From assembly GCF_900696085.1 (NCBI RefSeq), contig NZ_CAADFC020000004.1:1557501-1621500 (forward strand): 64,000 bases of DNA, given 5' to 3'. Position 1 is the stretch's first letter, and each line of letters begins with the position of its first letter. Below are positions 37,139-45,423 of this stretch, in pieces. The notes beneath the pieces were generated by a model. It was not told where the DNA came from and made no database searches. It worked only from the letters and a program-made list of their open reading frames with translations. Both the position numbers and the translations under genes were made by a program. This DNA comes from Bradyrhizobium ivorense (GTDB lineage: Bacteria > Pseudomonadota > Alphaproteobacteria > Rhizobiales > Xanthobacteraceae).

Positions 37139-38713
37139 ATGCCCTTCAGAATTGCGATGACGGCGGCGCTGATCGCGACGCTGCAATGTTTCGCCGACCT
37201 GAGCACACCGGCCAACGCCGCCGATGACCAGGGAGCGCCAGGAGTCTCGTCTTCGGAGATTCCCTGGCCGACAAAATCGTGGCCGGTTTCGACGCCCGAG
37301 GAGCAAGGCATGGACTCCGCGAGCCTCGCCCGGCTGATCGAAACTGTCGGCGGCTACAAGCAGGACAGTTTGACGATCATCCGGCACGGACGGATCGTCA
37401 CCGATGTCTATTACGCGCCCTATGTCGCCGGCATCGCCCACGACCTCAGGTCAGTGACCAAGAGCGTCGTCGGAACGCTGGTCGGAATCGAGGCCCAGCG
37501 CGGCGAACTGGACAGCGTCGATCACGCCATCGTTGATCTCTTCTCCGACAAGCCCGTGGCCAACGATGACGACCTCAAGCGGGCGATCACGGTGCAGCAC
37601 CTGCTCGACATGACATCCGGCATCAAGTGGCGCGAGCGGGCCTACACGCCGGACGAGACGATCATGCAGATGTACCGCAGCCCGAACCGCGCCGCGTTCG
37701 TGCTCGACCAGCCGATGTCGGATGCGCCCGGAAGCAAGTTTTACTACAATGGTGGCAATCCCTATTTGCTCTCCGCCTTGATCACGAGGAAGACCGGGCA
37801 GAGCGCGTTCGACTTCGCCAGGAAGGAGCTGTTCGCGCCGCTCGGCATCACCAGCGCGGCGTGGGGCCGCGTCGACGCGCAGGGCAACAGCAACGGAGAA
37901 GCCGGCCTCTATCTGGCGCCGCACGACATGGCGCGGATCGGCTATCTCTATCTCCACGACGGCATGTGGGACGGCAAGCAGTTGATTCCGCGATCATGGG
38001 TCGAACGGGCGAAGGCCGGCCCGGTGCAGGCCACCTTCGGATTCCACTATGGAAATCTGTGGTGGTCGCTGCCCGAAAAAGGCGCCTACATGGCGCGCGG
38101 CCGCCATTCGCAACTGATTCTGGTGCTGCCAAAACTGGACATCGTTGCGGTGATGACCGGCGTGTTGCGGGACGACGAATTTTTCTCCACCTCGCGCCTG
38201 ATCGACGACATTGCGAGCGCGGTGAAATCGGAGTCCGCCTTGCCGGCGGACCCGATCGCGAAATCCCTGCTCGCCGCCGCGATCCAGCAAGCCGCGACCG
38301 AACGGCCGTCCGCGCTGGGCGGCACCTCCGAACTCGCCAAGACGATCTCGGGGCGAACCTATCGGCTCGACAAGAACGATTTGCGCGTCAGGACTTTCAC
38401 CCTCAACTTCTCCGAACCGGATGCCTCCTGGCTGATCACCACGGAGACCGGCAAGCCGGATGGTATCGAGGATCGATTCACCGGACCGATGGGGCTCGAC
38501 GGCACGTTCCGCACCAGCCAGCCGGCGAGCTATGGCATCAATGCCGTCCGCGGCCGCTGGCTCAACGAGCATACGTTCCTGGTCGAACGCCGCATCCTGG
38601 GACATGGTGAAATGCAGACCTGGTCCCTGACATTCGACGGCAACAAGGTGGCCGTCGAGTTCGCGAATACCGACGGCACCAAGGCCGCGCTGCGTGGCGA
38701 AGCAGCGGAGTGA
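37139..38713 (+). CDS. Serine hydrolase, beta-lactamase class C/esterase family
   Basis: 524 residues, with a signal peptide ending TPANAAD. The catalytic SxxK motif is RSVTKSVVGTLVG (about residue 105), and FYYNGGNPYLLSALI carries the conserved tyrosine region; ARGRHSQLILVL stands where the third motif is expected. Such class C-like proteins act as D-aminopeptidases, esterases or peptidoglycan hydrolases more often than as true beta-lactamases. The C-terminal 130 residues form a separate beta-rich domain. Its ribosome binding site (AATAGGAG) overlaps the end of mepA's leader-free gap, consistent with one operon for wall turnover. Confidence 0.87.
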   Translation: MPFRIAMTAALIATLQCFADLSTPANAADDQGAPGVSSSEIPWPTKSWPVSTPEEQGMDSASLARLIETVGGYKQDSLTIIRHGRIVTDVYYAPYVAGIAHDLRSVTKSVVGTLVGIEAQRGELDSVDHAIVDLFSDKPVANDDDLKRAITVQHLLDMTSGIKWRERAYTPDETIMQMYRSPNRAAFVLDQPMSDAPGSKFYYNGGNPYLLSALITRKTGQSAFDFARKELFAPLGITSAAWGRVDAQGNSNGEAGLYLAPHDMARIGYLYLHDGMWDGKQLIPRSWVERAKAGPVQATFGFHYGNLWWSLPEKGAYMARGRHSQLILVLPKLDIVAVMTGVLRDDEFFSTSRLIDDIASAVKSESALPADPIAKSLLAAAIQQAATERPSALGGTSELAKTISGRTYRLDKNDLRVRTFTLNFSEPDASWLITTETGKPDGIEDRFTGPMGLDGTFRTSQPASYGINAVRGRWLNEHTFLVERRILGHGEMQTWSLTFDGNKVAVEFANTDGTKAALRGEAAE

Positions 38714-38745
38714 GCGTGCGCTTCGGCGCGATATAACGCGACACT

Positions 38746-38848
38746 AAAGCGCGATGAGATCAGGTTGAACCATCCTCGCGCTTTAGCTCTTTGTTTGAGC
38801 ATGATCTTTTCGGAAAACCGCTTCACACTTTTCCGGATCATGCTCTAG
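38746..38848. repeat. Repeat family E, long form (copy 1)
   Basis: AAAGCGCGATGAGATCAGGT ... GCGCTTTAGC followed by GAGCATGATCTTTTCGGAAA ... CACTTTTCCGGATCATGCTC: two linked palindromes. A nearly identical copy lies at 41997-42098, and short relatives at 4399-4450 and 46746-46797. Confidence 0.92.
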
Positions 38849-38982
38849 TCGCGGCTCCGCGCCGGCAGGTTTTCAATTGCCTCCGAGATGGGTTAAAAGC
38901 ACCCATCGGCGCGCCGCAAGCGCGCGCGAGCGAAGGATCGGGGCCGCTGATCTGTTCATCCGTCATGTTGAGTGGACTAGCC

Positions 38983-39492
38983 ATGCACAAACCCCTCCTC
39001 ACCGCATTGCTGTTGATCGTCTCCGCACCCGCTGTCGCAGCGGAGGAGCCGAGCGGCTGTGACAAGTTCAAATGGCCGATCGACCACGCACGCGCCGCGC
39101 TCACCGCGCCGGATCGCACCAGGCTCGCATCGGGCAGCGAGCAGGCAGCGCTGCCGTCGACCGCCATCACGCTGGCGCTGGTTGCGCCGGCCGACGCCAA
39201 ACTGCCGACGCCGCCGGAGCGCGCGCCGAAGGAAGGCACCTTCGCCGGCTTCGCCAGCTTCAGGACCGCGCCGAAGGCCGGGCTCTACACCATCAGCCTC
39301 TCGGCCGGGGCCTGGATCGACGTGGTACAGGACGGGCGTGTCCTCAAGCCGAAGGCGTTTTCCGACGCCACCGATTGCGACGGTATCCGCAAGACCGTGA
39401 AATTCGAGCTCGCCGCCAGCCCCTTCGTGCTGCAGGTCAGCGGCGCCAGGGAGAACGCGCTCTCGGTCGTGATCCAGCCGGCGGACGAATAG
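38983..39492 (+). CDS. Secreted hypothetical protein (169 residues)
   Basis: A clear signal peptide (MHKPLLTALLLIVSAPAVAA) precedes a mature domain of about 150 residues, beta-rich by composition, with two cysteines (SGCDKF and TDCDG). Phrases such as PKAGLYTISLSAGAWIDVVQ suggest a small beta-sandwich, perhaps a homologue of secreted proteins of unknown function in Bradyrhizobium. The start at 38983 is fixed by the signal peptide; the upstream open frame overlaps repeat E. No functional partner is evident, and it ends 187 bases before modA. Confidence 0.75.
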   Translation: MHKPLLTALLLIVSAPAVAAEEPSGCDKFKWPIDHARAALTAPDRTRLASGSEQAALPSTAITLALVAPADAKLPTPPERAPKEGTFAGFASFRTAPKAGLYTISLSAGAWIDVVQDGRVLKPKAFSDATDCDGIRKTVKFELAASPFVLQVSGARENALSVVIQPADE

Positions 39493-39555
39493 CTCGGTTA
39501 GACAAACGGTCGCCTTTACCGTAAGCCTCAGCCTGCTATGTTTGCAGTGCGATAT

Positions 39556-39581
39556 CCCCGAGGACCGTAAGTCCGTCGGGG
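39556..39581 (+). other. Strong hairpin between the secreted protein gene and modA
   Basis: CCCCGA-GGAC pairs with GTCC-G-TCGGGG around the loop CGTAA: ten base pairs with a single bulged G. A second small hairpin CGGAA/TTCCG follows at 39587-39602. There is no T-run, so this is either a factor-dependent transcript end or a structured part of the modA leader. It does not match a riboswitch I can name. Confidence 0.5.
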
Positions 39582-39679
39582 ACCCGCGGAACAGCGCTTC
39601 CGTCCGTCGCGGCCCAGTACCCACCAACGCTTGATTTGCGCGCGCTCGTTCGCGCGCGAGCTCGCACGGAGCGCTTCCA

Positions 39680-40465
39680 ATGTCACGACTTGCCGGACTG
39701 TTCACTGCCTTCGTCATCCTGCTCGGCGCGCTGCATTCGCCTGCCGCGGCCGAGGACAAGACGCTCACCGTCTTTGCCGCGGCCTCGATGAAGAACGCGC
39801 TCGACGACATCGACGCGGCCTACACCGCCAAGACCGGCGTCAAGATCACCGCCAGCTATGCCGCGAGCTCGGCGCTGGCCAGGCAGATCGAGCAGGGCGC
39901 GCCGGCCGACGTGTTCGTCTCCGCCGACACCGACTGGATGGACTACGCCATCAAGCAGAAGAACATCAATGAAGCGACCCGGGTGAACCTGCTCGGCAAT
40001 GCGATCGTGCTGATCGCGCCGAAGGATTCCAAGATCGACAACGTCACCATCGCCTCCGGCTTCGACCTCGCCAAGCTCGCCGGCGACGGCAAGATCGCGA
40101 CCGGCGACGTCAGGGCGGTGCCGGTCGGCAAATACGCCAAGGCCGCGCTGGAGAAGCTCGGCGCATGGCAGGCCGCGGAGCCGAAATTCGCGATGGCCGA
40201 GAGCGTGCGCGCGGCGCTGACCTTGGTGGCGCGCGGCGAGGCCGTGCTCGGCATCGTCTATTCGACCGACGCCAAGATCGAGCCCGGCGTCAAGATCGTC
40301 GGCACCTTCCCGGCCGACAGCCATCCCGCGATCATCTATCCGGTGGCGGCGACCACCACCGCGAAGCCGGAGACCGCCCAGTATCTCGCCTTCCTGCGCT
40401 CGTCCGCGGCGAAGACGATTCTCGAGAAGTACGGCTTCAAGTTCCTGATCAGCCCGACGACTTGA
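39680..40465 (+). CDS. modA: Molybdate ABC transporter substrate-binding protein
   Basis: 261 residues, with a signal peptide ending PAAAE. The mature protein begins TLTVFAAASMKNALDDIDAA, the ModA hallmark with oxyanion-binding serines, followed by YAASSALARQIEQGAPADVF and SADTDWMDYA. Later pieces VPVGKYAKAALEKLG and VYSTDAKIEPGVKIVG complete the family pattern. It binds molybdate or tungstate in the periplasm and delivers it to ModBC. modB and modC follow, but two inverted repeats lie at the modA/modB junction. Confidence 0.95.
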   Translation: MSRLAGLFTAFVILLGALHSPAAAEDKTLTVFAAASMKNALDDIDAAYTAKTGVKITASYAASSALARQIEQGAPADVFVSADTDWMDYAIKQKNINEATRVNLLGNAIVLIAPKDSKIDNVTIASGFDLAKLAGDGKIATGDVRAVPVGKYAKAALEKLGAWQAAEPKFAMAESVRAALTLVARGEAVLGIVYSTDAKIEPGVKIVGTFPADSHPAIIYPVAATTTAKPETAQYLAFLRSSAAKTILEKYGFKFLISPTT

Positions 40466-40478
40466 GACCAGCGCCGCC

Positions 40479-40530
40479 GATTTGACGTTCCTCCAGTGAC
40501 TGCCGCGCATACGGTGAGGAACGTCAAATC
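40479..40530. repeat. Inverted repeat 1 between modA and modB
   Basis: GATTTGACGTTCCTC and GAGGAACGTCAAATC form perfect 15-bp arms with a 22-base spacer. Outside these, CCAGCGCCGC and GCGGCACTGG extend the match with a small gap. It starts 14 bases after the modA stop and could act as a strong hairpin that trims or ends the modA message. Confidence 0.8.
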
Positions 40531-40559
40531 GATCAGCGGCACTGGCATATTGACTCTTG

Positions 40560-40629
40560 CTAGTGTCTGTTCGCGAAGTTCGTAACAGAGGAGCCGCACT
40601 TGCATACGAACTTCGGGAACAGACACTAG
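40560..40629. mobile_element. MITE-like inverted repeat 2 at the modB start
   Basis: CTAGTGTCTGTTCGCGAAGT (arm 40560-40584) and its inverse at 40605-40629 match in 24 of 25 bases around a 20-base spacer. CTAG sits at both outer ends, as expected for target duplication by IS5-type elements, though CTAG is itself a palindrome. Insert plus one CTAG is 66 bases, so the modB frame stays open through it. The modB GTG start uses the last base of the element. Confidence 0.65.
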
Positions 40630-41324
40630 TGTTCGAGATCTCGCCGACCGAATGGACGGCGATCCTGCTGTCGCTGCGGGTCGCCATCATCGCAACGCTG
40701 GTGGCAACCCCGTTCGGCATCGCGCTGGCCTGGCTATTGGCGCGGCGCGATTTCTGGGGCAAGTCGCTGCTCGATGCCGCCGTGCATTTGCCGCTGGTGC
40801 TGCCGCCGGTCGTCACCGGCTATTTGCTGCTGCTGACCTTCGGCAAGCGCGGCCTGGTCGGTGGCTGGCTGGCCGAGCATCTCGGCATCGTGTTCGCATT
40901 TCGCTGGACAGGCGCGGCGCTGGCCTGCGGCGTGATGTCGTTTCCGCTGCTGGTGCGGCCGATCCGGCTCTCGATCGAGGCGATCGACCGCCGGCTCGAG
41001 CAGGCTGCCGAGACGCTCGGCGCCGCGCCCTGGCGGGTGTTCGCGACCGTGACGCTGCCGCTGGCGCTGCCCGGCGTGCTCGCCGGCATGGTGCTCGGCT
41101 TTGCCAAGGCGATCGGCGAATTCGGCGCCACCATCACCTTCGTCTCCAACATCCCCGGCGAGACCCAGACCATCTCGTCGGCGATCTATTCGCTGATCCA
41201 GACGCCGGACGGCGACCCCGCCGCGGCGCGGCTGGTGATCATCTCGATCGTGCTGGCGGTCGGCGCGCTGATCGCGGCAGAAGTGTTCGCGCGCCGCGCC
41301 ACCGCGCGCCTGCACGGACAATAG
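40629..41324 (+). CDS. modB: Molybdate ABC transporter permease
   Basis: 231 residues, close to E. coli ModB (229). Five to six membrane helices; the cytoplasmic coupling loop EQAAETLGAAPWRVFATVTL followed by LPGVLAGMVLGFAKAIGEFG is the EAA motif of binding-protein-dependent permeases, and PLVLPPVVTGYLLLL is typical of ModB. GTG at 40629 is taken as the start, though the frame is open to TTG at 40557 through the MITE-like repeat and no ribosome binding site is convincing. modC begins two bases after the stop codon. Confidence 0.92.
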   Translation: MFEISPTEWTAILLSLRVAIIATLVATPFGIALAWLLARRDFWGKSLLDAAVHLPLVLPPVVTGYLLLLTFGKRGLVGGWLAEHLGIVFAFRWTGAALACGVMSFPLLVRPIRLSIEAIDRRLEQAAETLGAAPWRVFATVTLPLALPGVLAGMVLGFAKAIGEFGATITFVSNIPGETQTISSAIYSLIQTPDGDPAAARLVIISIVLAVGALIAAEVFARRATARLHGQ

Positions 41325-41326
41325 CG

Positions 41327-41998
41327 ATGCTGCGCGTCGACATTGCAAAACAGCTCGGCGAGTTCACGCTGGCGGCGTCGTTCGCCAGCGAGGGCCGCGT
41401 CACCGGGCTGTTCGGCGCCTCCGGCTCCGGCAAGACCTCGCTGGTCAACATCATCGCGGGGCTGCTGCGGCCCGACCGCGGCACCATCGTGATCGACGGC
41501 GACACCGTCGACGACACCGCCGCCGGCATCCACGTGCCGACCTGGCGCCGCCGCATCGGCTACGTCTTCCAGGACGCCCGGCTGTTTCCGCATCTCGATG
41601 TCCGGCAGAATCTCGACTACGGCCGCCGCATGAACGGCCTCACTGAGGATCCCGCGCTGCGCCGGCGCGTCGTCGACCTGCTCGACATCGGCGCCCTGCT
41701 CGACCGCCGCCCCGGCAAGCTCTCCGGCGGCGAGCGCCAGCGCGTCGCGCTCGGCCGGGCGCTGTTGTCGAAGCCGCGGCTGCTGTTGCTGGACGAGCCG
41801 CTGGGCGCACTCGACGAGGGCCGCAAGCTGGAGATCCTGCCCTATCTGGTGCGGCTGCGCGACGAGGCCGGCATCCCCATGGTCTATGTCAGCCATGACG
41901 CGGCCGAGCTGCGCCAGCTCGCCACCCAGATCGTGATGCTGCGCGGCGGCCGGGTCACCGCGTTCGGCGGTGTCAGGGTGCTGACCGGCGGCTCCTAA
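41327..41998 (+). CDS. modC: Molybdate ABC transporter ATPase lacking the MOP domain
   Basis: 223 residues, against about 350 for E. coli ModC. Complete ABC domain: Walker A GASGSGKTSLVNIIAGLL, Q-loop FQDARLFPHLDVRQNL, signature KLSGGERQRVALGRALL, Walker B LLLLDEPLGALDEG and the H-loop VSHDAAEL. The C-terminal MOP/TOBE domain that binds molybdate and gives feedback control is absent: the protein ends 20 residues after the last ABC strand. The stop codon TAA lies at the first bases of repeat E. Drives ModB at the inner membrane. Confidence 0.94.
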   Translation: MLRVDIAKQLGEFTLAASFASEGRVTGLFGASGSGKTSLVNIIAGLLRPDRGTIVIDGDTVDDTAAGIHVPTWRRRIGYVFQDARLFPHLDVRQNLDYGRRMNGLTEDPALRRRVVDLLDIGALLDRRPGKLSGGERQRVALGRALLSKPRLLLLDEPLGALDEGRKLEILPYLVRLRDEAGIPMVYVSHDAAELRQLATQIVMLRGGRVTAFGGVRVLTGGS

Positions 41999-42098
41999 AG
42001 CGCGATGAGATTGGGTCGGATCGTCATCGCGCTTTAGCTTCTTATTTGAGCATGATCTTTCGGAAAACCGCTTCACACTTTTCCGGATCATGCTCTAG
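41997..42098. repeat. Repeat family E, long form (copy 2)
   Basis: AAAGCGCGATGAGATTGGGT ... GCGCTTTAGC and GAGCATGATCTTTCGGAAAA ... TTTTCCGGATCATGCTCTA. Its first two bases are part of the modC stop codon. Confidence 0.92.
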
Positions 42099-42193
42099 CT
42101 GGCCGTTTCCCGCGAAAATCGGCATAAGATAGTCCAGCTTGTCCATCAGGTTACGAATCGGGCGCCGGATCGGCGGCAGGGGAAAGGCAGGCT

Positions 42194-43372
42194 GTGCGAC
42201 TGACTGGCTGGATATTGCTGCTGATCGGCGGGCTGCTCTGCGCGACCATCGCCTGGGCGGCGCTCGGCTTTCTGCTGATGGGCGTCGGCCTGATCGCGCT
42301 GCAGGTGGCCGAGCGCCGCCGGCTCGGGGCAGAAGCCGCCGTCGCCGGCGCCGGGGGCGCCGACTTCACTGCTCCGCTGGTCGGCGCCGGGCTGCAGCCG
42401 CCGACCCTCGCCCAGGACGCTTCCAAAGGCGCCTCTCAGGACACCGCGCCATCGCAACAGCCGCGCCGGTCCGAAAAGCGCAGCGGCGCGCCCTATGACC
42501 GGGAGGCGTGGCGCCGGCTGGTCGAAAGCGACCCCGATCTCGCCGGGCTCGCCAAGGTGCTGGCCGACTACGGCCCGCAATATGTCGACGAGCTCGCCAC
42601 CAGCTACCTGGCCGCCCCGGACAAGAACCGCCTCGGCGCGATCGTGGACGGCATCATCGCCCGCGCCCGCGGTGGCCAGCCGGCCCAGCCCCCCGCCCCA
42701 CCCGAGGCTCCGCGGCCGCCGCCGGCGCCGCGGGTCCCGCCGCACCTGGTGATCCTGCCCATCGAACGACCGGGTGCGCCGCCACCTCCACCGGCGCCGG
42801 CCAACCCGGCCGACGCGCTCGAGGCCTCCCTGATCGCCGCCGTCGAGGAGGCATCCGCCGCCAAGGCCGCCACCGGACGCGCCGAGCCGCCCAAGCCCGC
42901 CAAGGCGACCGAAACCCCACCCGCGCCCGTGACCCGGCGCAGCCCGCTGTTCGGCAGCGCGGCCCGGGAGTCCAGGCCGCCCTCGCCGCCGCCGATGCCG
43001 GCCAGCACGCCCGCCGACCTCGAGGCATCGCTGATCGCCGCCGTCACGGAGGCCTCCGCCAAGCGCGCCGAGCCGGCGAAGCCGCCAGCGGCGCCCTCAC
43101 CTCCGCCGGCCGCGACCAAGAGCGAGCCCGACATCCGCGCGGTCCCGCCCAACGAGCCGGCGAAGGAGCCGGCGACGGAGCCCAAGCCCAAGGCGCCAGC
43201 CGACGACCTCGACCAGTCGCTGCTTGCCGCGTTGGCCGAGATCTCGGGCGAGAAAGCCCCCGGCTCCGCCAAGACTGATGCCGCGAAGGACGCGGCGGCG
43301 CCCGGCGACGATGGCCTCTCCGACATGATCAAGAAGTTCGCGCCGGATTCCAGCTTCCTGCGCAAGCAGTGA
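42194..43372 (+). CDS. Proline/alanine-rich membrane-anchored hypothetical protein
   Basis: 392 residues. Two N-terminal hydrophobic helices (about 4-22 and 24-40) are followed by a short ordered region (YDREAWRRLVESDPDLAGLA, about residues 100-155) and a long disordered tail rich in Pro, Ala, Glu and Lys. The tail contains three spaced copies of a helix motif: DALEASLIAAVEEASA near 207, ADLEASLIAAVTEASA near 274, and DDLDQSLLAALAEISG near 337. The start is GTG at 42194 after AGGCAGG. No family recognised; a cytosolic docking or scaffold role is conceivable. Confidence 0.75.
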   Translation: MRLTGWILLLIGGLLCATIAWAALGFLLMGVGLIALQVAERRRLGAEAAVAGAGGADFTAPLVGAGLQPPTLAQDASKGASQDTAPSQQPRRSEKRSGAPYDREAWRRLVESDPDLAGLAKVLADYGPQYVDELATSYLAAPDKNRLGAIVDGIIARARGGQPAQPPAPPEAPRPPPAPRVPPHLVILPIERPGAPPPPPAPANPADALEASLIAAVEEASAAKAATGRAEPPKPAKATETPPAPVTRRSPLFGSAARESRPPSPPPMPASTPADLEASLIAAVTEASAKRAEPAKPPAAPSPPPAATKSEPDIRAVPPNEPAKEPATEPKPKAPADDLDQSLLAALAEISGEKAPGSAKTDAAKDAAAPGDDGLSDMIKKFAPDSSFLRKQ

Positions 43373-43383
43373 CGCGCTGAGGT

Positions 43384-45177
43384 TCAGACCCCCGCAACGG
43401 ACGTCCAGATATCGGCGAGCTTGCGCTTCACCATCTGCATGCGGGTCAGCGGCGCGGCCGCCTCCTCTTCCTCCGGCAGGCGCAGACCGACGACATTGAC
43501 GCGGCCGCCGCTGATGTTGCGCGCCACCAGCACGATGGTGTCGAGCCCGAGCTCGGCGCCCTGCTTCGGCGCGCGGTCGAGATAGATGTCGAAATAGTCC
43601 GCCAGCGTCAGCTGGGCCTGATGCTCGTCGACCTTGACGCCGTAGATCTCGGCGAGCTCGCTGAGCGTATGCTCGCCCGAGACCATGAAGTCGCCGAGCA
43701 GATGCGGATCGGGCTCGGCGGACGGCGGCATGTCGACGAAGAAGCGGTCGAGCGCCTCGGCGCGCTCCGGCGGCGCCAGCAGATAGATGTAGTCGCCGGG
43801 CGCGACCGGATCGGCCTCGACAGGCGTCAGGATTCGCTCGTCGCGGATCACCAGCGTCGGCTTCGACCAGGACGGGATCAGGCCGCGGCGGAAATACAGG
43901 CTCTTCGGCCGCACCGGATAGCCGACCAGCTGCTGCTCGAGCTGGCCGGGCAGATCCAGCTCGACACGCCGCGGCCCGCGCTCGGCGCGCGGCAGCGCGA
44001 CATGCAGCCGCCGCGCCGCCGGCCCCAGCGTCCAGCCCTGCAGCAGCAGCGAGATGATGACGACGACGAAGGCGACGTCGAAATACAGATAGGCCTTCGA
44101 CAGTCCGACCAGCATCGGGATCGAGGCGAGGAAGATCGCGACAGCGCCGCGCAGGCCGGTCCAGGCGATGAAGACCTTCTCCCGCCAGTTGAACTTGAAC
44201 GGCGCGAGGCAGATCGCAACCGCCAGGGGACGGGCGATCAGCATCAGCGCCAGCGCCACCAGCACCGAGCCGCTGATGCTGGAGACCAGGCGATGCGGCG
44301 ATACCAGGAGGCCGAGCAGCACGAACATCACGATCTGCGCCAGCCAGGTCGCGGCGTCGAGGAACGTCACCACCGAATTATGCGCGCGGGTCGGCCGGTT
44401 GCCGATGATGATACCGGCGAGGTAAACGGCGAGGAATCCCGAGGCATGCACCATCTGCGAGCCGCCGAAGATCACCAGCGCCGCCGTCGTGACGAACGGC
44501 GCATGCAGGCCTTGCGGCAGCGCCACATAGTTCAGCGCCAGCACCACCAGCCGGCCGCCGATCACCCCGATGATGGCTCCTAACACCGCTTCCTGGATGA
44601 ACTCCATCGCGATGTGCGAGGCCGAGCTCTGACCGATCGAGATGAACTCGACCAGCATCAAGGTGAGGAAGATCGCGAACGGATCGTTGGTGCCGGATTC
44701 GGCCTCCAACGTCGCACCGACGCGCGGGCGCAGGCGCAGGCCCTGGGTGTGCACCAGGAGAAACACCGCCGCGGCATCGGTCGAGGCGACGACGGCGCCG
44801 ACCAGCAGCGACTCGGTCCAGTTGAGATCGAGCACATATTTTGCGACCGGTGCGGTGATCAGCGCGGTCAGCAGCACGCCGGCGGTCGCCAGCACCATCG
44901 AGGGCGCCAGCACGGTGCGGATGCTGGCAAAGCGCGTCTTCAATCCGCCGTCGAACAGGATCAGCGCCAGCGCCACCGAGCCGACCAGATAGGTGGTGCG
45001 GACGTCGTCGAACTGCAGCCGGCCCGGGCCGGAATCCCCGGCCAGCATGCCGACCAGCAAGAACACCAGCAGCAAGGGTGCGCCGAACCGCAGCGCCAAC
45101 AGGCTCGACAGGATTCCGGCCATCACCAGAACCGCGCCGAGCAGGATCGCCAGACTGACCGAATCGAGGGATGCCAT
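43384..45177 (-). CDS. Potassium/proton antiporter, CvrA/NhaP2 type
   Basis: 597 residues. About twelve to thirteen membrane helices up to residue 385, with the ion-binding motifs VVASTDAAAVFLLVHTQGLR and ATLEAESGTNDPFAIFLTLM of CPA1 antiporters and WTGLRGAVAIFLASIP. The soluble C-terminal region contains a TrkA_C domain (KPTLVIRDERILTPVEADPV) and a CorC/HlyC-like domain, the architecture of CvrA/NhaP2. It exports K+ in exchange for protons. The start is ATG at 45177. It is convergent with the proline-rich gene and divergent from the MscS gene, another osmotic function. Confidence 0.92.
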   Translation of the reverse strand: MASLDSVSLAILLGAVLVMAGILSSLLALRFGAPLLLVFLLVGMLAGDSGPGRLQFDDVRTTYLVGSVALALILFDGGLKTRFASIRTVLAPSMVLATAGVLLTALITAPVAKYVLDLNWTESLLVGAVVASTDAAAVFLLVHTQGLRLRPRVGATLEAESGTNDPFAIFLTLMLVEFISIGQSSASHIAMEFIQEAVLGAIIGVIGGRLVVLALNYVALPQGLHAPFVTTAALVIFGGSQMVHASGFLAVYLAGIIIGNRPTRAHNSVVTFLDAATWLAQIVMFVLLGLLVSPHRLVSSISGSVLVALALMLIARPLAVAICLAPFKFNWREKVFIAWTGLRGAVAIFLASIPMLVGLSKAYLYFDVAFVVVIISLLLQGWTLGPAARRLHVALPRAERGPRRVELDLPGQLEQQLVGYPVRPKSLYFRRGLIPSWSKPTLVIRDERILTPVEADPVAPGDYIYLLAPPERAEALDRFFVDMPPSAEPDPHLLGDFMVSGEHTLSELAEIYGVKVDEHQAQLTLADYFDIYLDRAPKQGAELGLDTIVLVARNISGGRVNVVGLRLPEEEEAAAPLTRMQMVKRKLADIWTSVAGV

Positions 45178-45423
45178 GCGCCTCAGAGGGGATCAAATGC
45201 TTGTATTTGCATCCTTATCGTCGCCACACTTGGACGCCAACCCCATTTCTGAACATCAGCGGCAATTGGTCCGGTTTTGTCGGGCCGAGATCGCCCATGC
45301 GCCGCCTCGACGTCGCCCCGACACTGTGTTGTATCGATGGTCGCAGCTGCGCCTTTGTGGGATTCTCCACGGTGGCTTCGAATCACATTTGCCTGACCCG
45401 CACTTCAAGTTGAGATCTTGCCG

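Noticed and set aside
37139..38713. Calling the class C-type protein an antibiotic resistance beta-lactamase
   Set aside because: SxxK alone is shared by many esterases and peptidases, and the neighbours are cell-wall enzymes; resistance cannot be inferred.
39493..39679. A molybdenum cofactor riboswitch before modA
   Set aside because: The hairpin does not show the conserved Moco motif elements, and modA would not be its usual target.
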